A stretch of DNA of 64,000 nucleotides, taken from positions 23,408 to 87,407 of the forward strand of contig JADGJC010000168.1 of NCBI GenBank assembly GCA_027596075.1, given 5' to 3'. The position numbers and the translations under genes are program-made. Below are positions 13,032-23,037 of the stretch, piece after piece (within the stretch, counting starts at the first letter, position 1; each line of letters starts with the position of its first letter). The stretch is from Rhizophlyctis rosea (taxonomy: Eukaryota; Chytridiomycota; Chytridiomycetes; Rhizophlyctidales; Rhizophlyctidaceae). Below the pieces are notes generated by a model, which was given only the letters and a program-made list of their open reading frames with translations, did no database searches and was not told the DNA's origin.

Positions 13032-14134
13032 TCAGGAAGGCTTGGATCCTCGGGTATGACCCTGCGAGTGGTGGAGGAATCCGGCTATGTTGGTACACTG
13101 CACCATCGTTCGCGTATTGTTCACAACGGAGTTTACTAACCAGTCACCTCTGTCAATGCAGGACACCGACTCCTCGTCATCTGGTCGATCTTCAGCATAC
13201 TCATCATCAAAGTATTCGAAGCGTTTCGGGACAAGGAGCTCCTCCCGTTTTTCCTCATCATGGATGGTAGCTTTTGTAACAATGCCGCCATCCCTCCCAG
13301 ATGCTCCCCCACCACTCCGATTCTCGCGCATAGAATGTTGGCTGATGGTGAGATGTTGCACACGTAGGAGTTTGTTGAGGATGGACGACCTGCAGTTGGA
13401 GTTGACCCGACCACTGCACTGGCATAGACTTCCCACCGGATCACGCAAGTCCTCACCGCATCCAAAAATGCCCGCGGAAGCCGTCTCTTCACCGCAGTGA
13501 AGCGGACGGCACGCACATGACCGTCGTTGTTCAATTTAGGAACGGGCTCATAACCAATGTAGACCGACCCCTCCTCTTCTGCAATCTCCCAAAATCGGTC
13601 CGAGTTGCTGACATTTGCCGCCGCGAATGGAATGGGTTTCGACAATGTAATTCCGATTGGGTTGGAATGCGTCTCCCAAGTTGCTATGGAAGGCATGTCT
13701 TGCGACCCCGTCAGCGGGAACTCCTCCCCTTGTCTCGCGCAGATGGCTTGAAGGTGGTGGCCGAGAGTCATGGGGGAGAAAGTGACGACGTGAAACCTTT
13801 TCACATCCTGCTGAGGGGTGTTGACCGTGATTTCGACGCCGAGGGCAAAGCGGGTGCGGGTCCATTCGTCTTCTTGGAGGGGAGCTTCGGATGTCAGGAT
13901 CATGGCTTTGATTCGGGGAATGTTGTTGTGGCGGTGGAGGTATAGGATGCGGTTGTTGATTGTAACGAGGCAGTCTGGGAATTGCACAACGAGGATTGGA
14001 GGAAACTTGTCGAGTTCGTCGGCTATGAAAGTGTCCGTGACGGTTGTCATGGCGGTTGTGGTGCCGTTTTTGTTTTTGAGCTCTGTAAAGCTGTTGATGC
14101 ACGCTTGGGAAAAGCGGATTGTTGATGGGTCCAA
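13032..14134 (-). CDS. Hypothetical protein, unrecognised
   Basis: A long reverse-strand reading frame of about 250 codons begins near 14134 and has mixed hydrophobic and polar protein-like composition (for example PPILVVQFPDCLVTI and HLQAICARQGEEF). The first ATG in frame is near 14050 (MTTVTDTFIADEL), so the true start may be there or in an upstream exon. Near the 3' end the frame probably changes through a 47-base intron whose GT follows the segment VRTCVIR. That gives an acidic tail containing EEKREELLVPKRFEY and ending near 13032. No domain is recognised and no membrane segment or signal peptide is seen. Coding status is likely; both ends are uncertain. Confidence 0.5.
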
Positions 14135-14192
14135 TGCGTCAGGAGGCCACGAGCAATTGGGCCGACTAGGGTCTCAATTTGGGACTGTTGGA

Positions 14193-14335
14193 TTGTGTCA
14201 GCTGGGACAGGTGGATATTCTGCAGGGGGGAGAAGGGCGATGGAAACCGGGCCGGTTGAAGTTTGAACGCGAGAGACTAGCATTGTGTATGCTCGGACAG
14301 TCAGATATTCTGGGGCAGGGAAAAGGGAAATGGAG
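14193..14335. repeat. Two degenerate direct repeats of about 53 bp
   Basis: The stretch from 14193 to about 14245 (starting ttgtgtcagctgggacag) recurs from 14283 to about 14335 (starting ttgtgtatgctcggacag). The copies share blocks such as gatattctg and agggaaatgg with scattered differences. They start about 90 bases apart, so this is an old local duplication. On the reverse strand both copies are open in one frame and encode similar peptides around FPAPEYLTV and LPPAEYPPV, so the repeat may belong to an upstream exon of the unknown gene. Confidence 0.6.
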
Positions 14336-14340
14336 CTAAA

Positions 14341-15033
14341 GACGGAGCAAACGTAGGGTGCCGCTACCGTCGCTTCGAGTAAGGATTTCAGAAGAAGTGT
14401 TTTTCATCAGAAGAAGATTGAGGAAGGTCCTTGTGCAGAGGGCGCAGGTGTTGCTGCGCATCTCTTGCCCATCCCCAACCGACAACAGATCAGCAATTTG
14501 GTACAGTGTACGCTCTGTTTATTTACATGTCACTCTCATCACAAATTTGCCATGGATGACTGGTCACTTTGACTCCGATTAGTAAGATTGGCACCCATCA
14601 TTTCGACAGAGTAAACGGCATGCTTTTGAATATTTGGTTTATGCGTCTTTGGGACCAACGCTGAAATGTCGAGCTGGACCCATCGGCTGAATGGTCTTAT
14701 GACTGCGCAAATAGCATCTGTCTGGTGTGCGTGACCACGCTGGTCCTAGTTTGAAGTTCACGGCTTTACAGATAGCCAGTAGCCGCACACAAAGCGTGAG
14801 CCTTCCCCAAGAACTTTTTGTCTTTGATTCACATGTGCATGACTGTACAAATCAAGGGTATGAGGTGATGGTACAGTATCTACAATATGCTTCGGCCATA
14901 ACAGCGAAAGGCATCGACGAGGTGGTCTTGGAGGGCCAGGTGGATATGTACAGTTGTTTGTCACCCGCCGCTCTTTCACAGAACAAAGGGACAACCTTAT
15001 TTCTTCTAAAGAAACGCCAAAACGGAAGGTAAG
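14341..15033. other. Gene-free stretch
   Basis: No convincing protein or RNA. It contains the 3' flank of the small secreted peptide gene and sequence upstream of the unknown gene. Confidence 0.4.
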
Positions 15034-15258
15034 TTAGCATCCCCATTGTCCAGCCTGTCAAATACCAGGGGAGAAGTGTCAACATTAGACGTTCAAACTT
15101 ACGTCGGTCTGGTTCTCGTCAGCAGCGACGCCCTTGTCGTGGATGTGGAGCCTGTTTTTGAGGTCCTCGCGGCTGATTTGGTAGAAGGCTTGGACGGGTG
15201 TGAGGACGAAGAGGAGAGCGAGGAGAAGGGTGGTGAGGGTGACAGGTGTGAGTTTCAT
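15034..15258 (-). CDS. Small secreted peptide, 58 residues
   Basis: Exon 1 (15103-15258) starts at ATG 15258. It encodes a clear signal peptide: MKLTP, then a Leu/Thr/Val hydrophobic core, then TPVQA as the likely cleavage site near residue 24. The mature part continues FYQISREDLKNRLHIH and DKGVAADENQTD. A perfect donor (gtaagt) and a 48-base intron (15055-15102, ending tttgacag) lead to a 21-base final exon encoding AGQWGC and a TAA stop. The predicted mature peptide is about 34 residues with a single C-terminal cysteine. No known family is recognised. It is divergent from the LCCL gene, 229 bp between starts. It is too short for ordinary gene finders. Its support is the signal peptide and the clean intron; expression is not shown. 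Confidence 0.55.
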
Positions 15259-15487
15259 CTTTACGATGTTGAAGTTCTTTATATGGGATGTGGATGCCTG
15301 TGTGAAAGGTACGAAGAAAGAAGGGAGGAGAGGAGAAGGAAGAGGTTGAAGGCAGGGTTGCAGGGTTGGAGTGGCACTTGTGGCTTGGATGACGATGCAA
15401 CGGATAGGTAGTTGATCTGATTATTGATCGCTGACATGACGCTGTGACCAAGACGCCAATCTCCACTTTCTCGCCGACATTCAGCAA

Positions 15488-17669
15488 ATGTCAATTGTGA
15501 AGGAACACCATGCACCACCACCTATTCCGCATGACGTAGAATCCACTCATACAATGGAAGGGGTGAAAGTGGAGACTCGGCACATTGAGTTGGTTTCTGT
15601 CCAGCCTTCACGTCCAACATCAACAGAGCCTCGACAACGGACAAACTCCCACACGGTTGACGTGACAGATCCTGATGCGGCTTCAGTGCAGCAACCAACC
15701 GAAGTATCCTCCGACCCACTAACAGGGTCCCACCAGGACCCCACATCACCCTTGTCTCGGTCCCGATCCGTATGGCATTCCCGCTTAACAAAGCTCGAGA
15801 CCTTTCTCCGCCTACGTCCTCCAGTTGCAACAACTGTTCAAGACTATCCTCCTACCCTATTCCCCAAACTCACGGCAAAATTGGACGGGCTAATACCAAA
15901 ACGTTGGAGAGGCATTGCACGTGTTGTGTACATTGTGCTATGGCTTGCACTGGCCGTGCTCCTCGTCCGATTGAACACTTACAGCTGCAACGTGGAGGTC
16001 GACGGTGCCCGCCAACCTCCACAACTCATTGGCTGTACCTCCCAATTTTGGTCTTCAACGCCAGGAGATTGCGGACCATTCGGGTTATACTGTCGTCCAT
16101 TCACAAACGCCTCATTTTTCTTTCGCTGCCCAGCACAATGCGGACAAGTTTACAATCAGAATATCCGGTGGCTGGGGCTAGATAGGGCAGGATACATGAA
16201 GCCTTGGATCGTGGGAAGTGGGCCCTATCGTGGAGACTCATGGATTTGTGGGGCTGGTTTACGGGAGGGGCTTATCAGTGACGGATGGGGAGGGTGTCTT
16301 GAGGTGGAACTCATTGGCAGCGTACCAGTTCTGGGAGCTGACAATACGACGGTGCTTGCGCCATTCACATCCGTGCCGGGGCATGGTATCACACCAATGG
16401 AGTTTGACTCATGGTTCCCAAAAACCTTCACCGTGCGACAATGCCCGGCCCCTCGACTGTGCACTGATTTTGGATGGGCCATCCTGCCAGTCTACGTGGT
16501 CATCTTACTCGGCTTCACTTGCCTGATGCATCCAAGAAAGTCAACTTTCGTCCTTACCCTTGTCATATCCTCATTTTGGCTCTCGGCCCTCTTCAATGCC
16601 CCAAAAAGTGACTCCTACCTCTCTGGCACTTTCGCATCATTCATGGCGGTATTAGCTTTCACACACGTCCTGTATACCTTCTTCGTCACCCACTCCCTAC
16701 CCTGGCCCTCCTCTCACCCCATCGATCTGACCATCTTCTACATCCTCCCCTTCATGGTAGCTCTCTACATGGAGTCCTGGTCATCCATATTCTCCGATTT
16801 CTCTTTCACGTCGCGTGCGTTTCAGGAAACACGCACAACGGTCTTATTCGTAGTCATCATCCTTATTGTAGTGTTAGTGGCAGGGTTTCAAATGAGAGCG
16901 CTGCGACGATATGGTTGGTTGGGACGGTACATTGTAGTGTACGGCATTGTCATCCTAGCATACTTTGTGATTCCGCTGGCATTATCATTATACCCGCATC
17001 TGCATCATTATATATTTGGCATGGCCCTCGTGCCCGTCACAAAGGTTCGAAGTAGGGCGAGTTGGATGATACAGGGGTTTGGGATGGGTTTGATGGTAAG
17101 TAGGTGCATGCATTGGTTGTTAGTCCTTTCACTCGCACATCATTGGCATAATGATATGGAATTATTCTTTGTTTCGATAGACTCAAGGATTATCAAGATG
17201 GGGTCTAGCCTCACCCTTCGACACCGCCCTCCAAAACTCCTTCGGAAACCCCACCGGAACCCCACGCCCAGACTTTTCCTTCAACACCACCCTCATCCGC
17301 CAAAATGCCACCATAACCTGGACATTCCCCGGCCTCAACATCACCTACCCTCCCACTGCCTCCTCATCCTCAACACCAGATATCTCGGATTTAGGCTACG
17401 ACGCCTTCTCCCTCGTAGCCAATGATGTAGAAATATACCGAGGTGTCGACCCATGGTTCCAGTTTAACTTCTTGCGAAATGGGCCGGGGAATGGGACGGT
17501 GAAGGCTAATGCGGAGGTTGGGGGGTCGCCACCGGTGGGAGCGGGGAAGGTGCCGTGGTATTTGAGAATTGCACTTGTGAGTGGTGGAGCGAGTTTGGAT
17601 TATTCGGATCCGGTGGTGGTTTTTGGGAACGGGACGGTTGTGTTTGGGAATGGGACTGTTTTGGAGTGA
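15488..17669 (+). CDS. LCCL-domain multispan membrane protein
   Basis: Integral membrane protein with an extracytoplasmic LCCL domain, a beta-fold named after Limulus factor C, Coch-5b2 and Lgl1. A disordered cytoplasmic N-terminus (about 130 residues) leads to a first membrane helix (VVYIVLWLALAVLLV). A cysteine-rich LCCL region follows, with IGCTSQFW, FFFRCPAQCGQVY, DSWICGAG and DGWGGCLEVELIG. About six to seven further helices come next, among them ILPVYVVILLGFTCLM and TVLFVVIILIVVLVAGF. One intron (17096-17180) precedes the last exon, a Asn-glycosylation-rich tail with several N-x-T sites (NTTL, NATI, NGTV), which suggests it is lumenal or extracellular. Fungal LCCL membrane proteins of this layout are known but their function is not well defined. 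Confidence 0.88.
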
Positions 17670-19139
17670 TTGGTGTGTTTCGGCTGCGGGTGGTGATATT
17701 GTGTGGGTGGAACGTTCACTGGGGCGTCTACAGAGATGGTAGCTTGGCCAACCACGTTCGGCATCGCCACTCAAATCTGCTCGACGATTTCAACCGTTCA
17801 CTTCATCCATACCGTCACCATTGTACTCTCATGGTCCCCATCCCGTGTCGACGACAATCGGCAAGAGCGAAGGTCAAAGTCAATAAACCAAGATTCCCAA
17901 CATTTTTTCCCACGAATGACTTGGAGGAAGTCACTTTTCGTTGGCTTGCGGCGATTCACTCGGTGAGAAGCAATGTGACAATCCCAAGGTGTACGATGAC
18001 ACCAATGCTTGTTGCAGTCTGATAATCGTTTGGGGATTCTGGAGTGGTGGCGGACGGGGCAGGAGTGGCTAATGAAGCCAATCCGTCAATTTCGGAAGTG
18101 GCGTCTCCTAGCAACGGTCGGGTGAAGTGGGGGCAAATTCATTGTTCATAGCTGTATATATCGCACATATGTATTTTCATGTAATGTAGAGGCTCTGGGT
18201 CATTAGACTCTACCGCATGATCTCCGATTGATTCTGACGTTACGGGATCCCTTCTCGTCAAAGGCATACTGATAGTTTGAGTTTGGCAGATACCTATGCT
18301 CGCGTCTCTTCAAAGGGACTACGTTTGATGTGCGAAATATGCCATCAACTTGCATCCAGTTTAAACTGCTTCGCAGGATGCCGAGCGTCAAGTAGACTTC
18401 ATTGAATGACGTCTTATTCATGATATTACATTGCTCAGAACACTTAATGCGAAGCAAAACAGCAAGTTATCATTGTTATTCTACATGGTTGTAGAGTAAC
18501 AATGATGGACCGCTTGCTGTTTTGCTTCGCATTCTCGATACACTGATTCGCTAATTTTGGTATACAGAAATGCTCGGCATGCTGTTGGTGCGATTACATT
18601 CTCAGTCAAGTTACTCTCCTGCTGCTGTTAAATGCGGTACAATATCAACGGATTGATACGTATCAACGATTTCAAAGAGCTCACCATGGCTGGGGCAGTT
18701 GGGATGGAATGCGCCAGCCGCCACCATTTTGGCAAATATCTCGCATGGGCAACCCTCCGATGCCCTGGCACAAAAAACTGTCCATTCAAACGTGAGGGAG
18801 ACGGCATGCAGTGCCACCCGCAGCATCTTTGTGCGCCTGGAATTGCTGCATCCTGTTCGTCGGGGTGGTATCTACATTAGCAAATCCTATAAAAACAATG
18901 GGATTGAGGAACGCGAGATTTCTACTTTTCTTTTTGGAAGGACTGTCACCGCCGTGCTTTTGTCGAATCTGACACAAGTCTAATTCGCCTAGCGCCAATC
19001 AGTGTCTCTTTGCAGGCCCTTGCCTTACTGTTTCTCAGTTTCACGGTTGGTGAGCTCTTTCAACGCCCATTCAGAAGCGCTCATTTTCATCAATGCTGAT
19101 GAATTTTCTCTTAATAAGAAAAACACTCTAGCGTCAAAG
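17670..19139. other. Gene-poor stretch with a hairpin
   Basis: Apart from the hairpin at 18446-18533 no feature is supported. Short overlapping ORFs at about 18610-18998 on both strands contain cysteines but do not splice into a recognisable protein. Confidence 0.45.
18446..18533. repeat. Long near-perfect DNA hairpin (88 nt)
   Basis: Positions 18446-18466 are exactly complementary to 18513-18533 (21 bp). An inner stem pairs 18469-18485 with 18490-18506 (17 bp, one G-T wobble) around a four-base loop (18486-18489). The only interruption is an asymmetric internal loop (two bases on the left, six on the right). It could be a fold-back element, a structured RNA precursor or the remnant of an inverted-repeat transposon. 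It sits in a gene-free interval about 0.8 kb after the LCCL gene. Confidence 0.8.
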
Positions 19140-20303
19140 ATGGTAACTGACACTACGACACCAGCTACGACCATGACGCCTAACTTGCCTACACCCAAAT
19201 GTGCCTCGTGCCCAGTCCGCATAATCAACGGGAACATGTACTGCCGCATCTGTCAAACCTACTATGATTTATTGCCATCCTCCACCACCGAGATTACCAC
19301 CTTGCCTTCCGGCGGCATAACCTATGACGGCGCTTCCGAGTACATGTACACCGTACCAAAGCAGCGATATCGAAAGAACGTGCGCGTAGCTTGTTGGAGA
19401 TACTGGTAAAAAAGAGGAATTTGGACAAGAAAGGGAGACCGTTCGTTATGACCTCGTTCGACAATGTGAATGGGGAAAAAATAGATTATAGCTGCATCTG
19501 TGACGAGTTGGGTATGCAGAGCAATACCATCAAGCATAGATCCTTGGCTGGAGTCAATGCCATGCATGACTCTGTTTTTGTGAAGAGAAATATTGGCGTG
19601 ACGTCTTTGCATGTTTTTATGAGAGACAAACTGGACAAGGTAAGCCTCTTTCAATTACAATTGATTGGTTTGCTTTGGACACCTAAGTGAGTTCCCTGAA
19701 TGGCATTATTATCGTCAACTTGCGGTCATTTATAACGCATTTGTCCCACTCCCTTTGGTCTTTTAGATGCCGGATAACTACGGCCGCGCTCACTACTATC
19801 AGTCCCTGCGGGGCGTCACTGCCGAACATACATGTGCGACACTGCACCAACTCTCCGCCGAAATCTTCTACTGCCCCGGATGCTGTGCGTACATGCGATG
19901 GCCTTCCTTCCCCTCACCAGAGACCGCACCCACCAGCGCCATCAAAATACCTCGCGTCGGACTCTACATTCCCGAACGGCACTTACATGGTCTGCAGACG
20001 ATGTGGAAGGGACGTAGAGGCATGGAGTTCGGATGGAATTGGGTTGAAGTGTGTCTATTTCATACCAGTGGTGTGAACGTGGAGGCCCTTTTGGCAATGG
20101 AGGGTGTAACACGGGAGATAGTTGCCGTTCATGCTGCCATGCACTCTATCTATCTATGTGACCCAGAGATGCCTTTTGCTCCTCGATATACTCTCTGGGT
20201 ATCCATGAACCCTCAAGCCAATCCCGGAACGACGGCTGGGGCAGTTTCTGCGGCTGCCGTTACCGTACAATTTGTAACTGCCCTGACGTTGGGGATGCTC
20301 TGA
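19140..20303 (+). CDS. Cysteine-rich hypothetical protein, exon structure uncertain
   Basis: Start proposed at ATG 19140. The first exon has a Thr/Pro-rich N-terminus and a zinc-ribbon-like pair (CASC ... CRIC). The frame then changes near 19340-19390; a 50-base intron beginning gtacat and ending gcgtag would do this. The next exon reads DKKGRPFVMTSFDNV and CICDELG to a good donor at about 19639. After an intron ending tcttttag at 19766, an exon begins MPDNYGRAHYYQS and includes CPGC. Other frames downstream hold more cysteine groups (MVCRRCGRD and CGCRYRTICNC), so further introns are likely and the 3' end may reach about 20390. The repeated CxxC pairs suggest a zinc-binding protein. I do not recognise the family. 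Confidence 0.4.
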
Positions 20304-20724
20304 TGAAAGCACCAGCTGCTGGCAGCATTTGTGCAAACCATCAGGGAACACGTGGGGATGGAAAGAGTTGGATTTGTAGATTAGTTAAGTAGTAATATAT
20401 CCAAGTGAAGTGATGAACAGGTTGTAAATGGCGGTTGAGAGAAAGCAAAACCACGCCATTGTATATGCTGGGGTAGACCCAAGTGGAATGGTGACAAACG
20501 CGGCACGTTCTTCGATGGATGAGTGCAGTTGTTGATCCCCACAGTGCAAGCCAGGGGTACATCAGTAAAACGTAGCGCTCATGATTGGGCAGCATCATGC
20601 ATTCATCCTCCCTTTCCTCTGATTGGACATAAGTTGCTCATCAACCATTCCGATCCACTGCACCTCCATAGGCAACCCATAAGCAATATCGTGTTATATT
20701 GAAGATTTTTCACCACTCAAAAAC
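20304..20724. other. Gene-free stretch before tRNA-Trp
   Basis: No recognisable coding sequence. It may contain the last exon of the cysteine-rich gene (up to about 20390) and the upstream flank of tRNA-Trp. Confidence 0.4.
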
Positions 20725-20823
20725 GGGGCCTTGGCGCAACGGTAGCGCGTCTGACTCCAGTTCTGGCTGACGTCAAACGGAGGAAACATCAGAAGGTTGC
20801 GTGTTCAAATCACGTAGGCCTCA
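20725..20823 (+). tRNA. tRNA-Trp (anticodon CCA) with intron
   Basis: The acceptor stem pairs 20725-20731 (GGGGCCT) with AGGCCTC at 20816-20822, discriminator A at 20823. The D arm contains GGCGCAACGGTAGCGC. The anticodon stem TCTGA pairs with TCAGA around the loop, and the anticodon CCA is at 20757-20759. A 27-base intron at 20761-20787 follows position 37, the canonical place for eukaryotic tRNA introns. The T arm is GCGTGTTCAAATCACGT. All arms close, so the gene looks functional. Confidence 0.93.
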
Positions 20824-21064
20824 TTGACAAGTGGCATTTAATATTTTTGCTTGCCTGCGAATTGTTTTTGCTACTCTGCTATGTCTGAGTGAGGGGATGA
20901 TGGGTGTGGAACTGCACGGCGCGGTGGCCTTTTTGCTCCTCAATGAATATGCATCGAGCACTTTTTAATGTGTTTTTTACGGTGAAACTTCATACAAGTA
21001 CAACATATACACAATATACAGTCATCGGTGGTAGCGAAGGTTGCCCAAAACCTGGTAGTCGGCA
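20824..21064. other. Spacer downstream of tRNA-Trp
   Basis: T-runs (ttttt at about 20844-20848 and 20863-20868) could stop RNA polymerase III. No gene is seen. Confidence 0.4.
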
Positions 21065-22448
21065 TTAAGGTCGCAACGGCATGCCAAGTTTCTCATATAT
21101 GGCATCAATTGTTTGCATGTTTGCGATTGCGTCCTGCGCAATAATCACACAGGCACTGGTCAGTCAATCTGACTTGTCTGTAAACAATCGCATGCATCTG
21201 TCCGGGTCATACCTCCACATCAGTCAAGCCCACGTCCCCAAAACCAGTGGTGCGTTTGGTCTCAACAGCTTCCAAGAAGGCCTTCATTTGATACCAGTAG
21301 GTGGTTTGTTGTTCCTGGTGTGATGAAAATACGGTATTGTCAGTCCCTACCCAAGAGGTTTGGAGTGGGCGAACTTGGCAATTGCATTACCTCTCCATAG
21401 ATCTTCTTAGACAACTTTGTCCCATCTCTCTTCGTCAAAGTAACATTATGCCACAAATATGGAGCTACAAAATTGCTAATCCACATCGTCCCCTCCTCTC
21501 CAACAATTTCAATACTCAACTCCATGTCAAATTTCCCACCTTTTAGCGAGGAAATGATCCGGGACTTGATGCCAGTTGGATATAGAAGAGTTGCCTCTGT
21601 TTTGGCGTCAATTCGCTCATCACCCTTCCATTTTGTGGCGGTTGCGGATTCAACAGTTGGGATGGATGCTGCCAGGGGATCAGGATTGGCAGATGCTATG
21701 GCAGCGTGAAGCGCTACAAAACGGGAGGCGGAGATGGAGTAGCAGCAGTCCATTAGAGAGCCACCAGCTAGGTCATAGTTGAAACGGATGTCAGTGTCGG
21801 AGAAGATGATGCCGGGGATTTTCATAGTTGCATTCACCTATAGGGAAGATGACTGAGTTGGCATATTGCCAGTTTGGGCACGAGCTGCCTGCACATCACT
21901 GCCAATGGCAACTGACCTCTTTGATCTTTCCAAGACTCCAACCACTACCTTCTTTCCCCAAAACAACACTTTTGATAAACTGTGCAACAGGATGCGACTT
22001 CCAATGAAATGCTTCCACAAAGACCAATTCGGCCCCTTTATGACCATCATTATACTTCTTCAACGCATATTGTATACTCCTCGCCTGCTCCGCATTCGAC
22101 GCAACCGGTTTCTCACACAAGACATGTTTACCAGCCTCAATCGCCTTCACGGCCCATTTGTGATGCAGCCCATTAGGTAATGGAATGAACACAGCCTGGA
22201 TGTCCGGGTCACCCAGCACATCCTCATAAGAGTCATGAACGACGGGAATGTTGTTTTTTAGCAAATACTGTTGCGCGGACTTTGTCTCGCGCGGCGACGG
22301 CGTATGCGCGGCCGTTGGGAAGGTTTGTGAGGGGGTTTGTGCAGGCTAGGGGTGCTATGTTGGCGGCGCCGAGGATGCCTATGTTGATGCAGGTTTCGGC
22401 TTTTGGGACGGGGGTGCCCATGAAGATCTTGTAGAGGTGCCATACCAT
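21065..22448 (-). CDS. Gfo/Idh/MocA-type NAD(P)-dependent oxidoreductase, apparent one-base frameshift
   Basis: Resembles dimeric dihydrodiol dehydrogenase/xylose dehydrogenase-like proteins. The N-terminus from ATG 22448 carries the Rossmann glycine motif NIGILGAANIAP, then AYAVAARDK. The downstream frame has FIPLPNGLHHKWAVKAI, the family motif AGKHVLCEKPVASN with the catalytic-type EKP, the C-terminal fold (AGGSLMDCCYSISA) and the ending IYEKLGMPLRP. Introns at about 21838-21913 and in the last 300 bases splice in frame. The N-terminal Rossmann segment and the conserved block SAQQYLLKNNIPVVHDSYED are in different frames, with the switch at the AAA of 22281-22283. No intron explains this without deleting conserved sequence. 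It is either a genuine frameshift, making a pseudogene, or a sequence error. Otherwise all parts are present. Confidence 0.8.
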
Positions 22449-23037
22449 TTTGACACGTTTTCATGGAGTGAAACGTTTAGCGTTCGGTTCGATGCAGCTC
22501 CAGGTGATGGTGTGGGAAAAACTACATGTATGTATGCGGATGGGGAGGACGGGCTGCCAGGGCCGGGTTGATTTTGAGCTATTCTCCCACACCGTGTTTT
22601 TGCCTGTCCAGCCCGCGAAACACATCCCGCAACCTGGGAAGCCCACCATAATCTAAACATCCGCATGTTACCTATGTATTCAGTGAACAATGGAAAATCC
22701 GCCAAAATCCATTGCCTTTAAATCACTTGAATTACTTAATGTGTCCACCAAATACCATCTCATATTCGGGTGAATTCACTGAATTCTTGTGTCTAGCAAT
22801 TAGCGACACGCCAAAACCGCAATCAATCACATTTGCAGAGATTATTGCCCCGCATCAAAAGACAAGGACACAAGCATATATGTACAATGAAACAGGACAT
22901 CCCAAAACCGTCCTCTGATCATCATTTATACAACCCACATTTTCATTTCCCAGCGTGACAGGCATACGCTGCCATGCCGCCAATGTGCCAATACATGCAC
23001 AACCCAACTGCAAAAAACTCATCTATACATCCCGCAT
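22449..23037. other. Gene-free stretch
   Basis: Promoter of the oxidoreductase and 3' flank of the WOPR gene. AT-rich at 22700-22950. No gene or RNA is recognised. Confidence 0.4.

Noticed and set aside
18611..18998. Overlapping cysteine-containing ORFs on both strands
   Set aside because: Neither strand splices into a longer protein, and no motif spacing repeats. No recognised domain.
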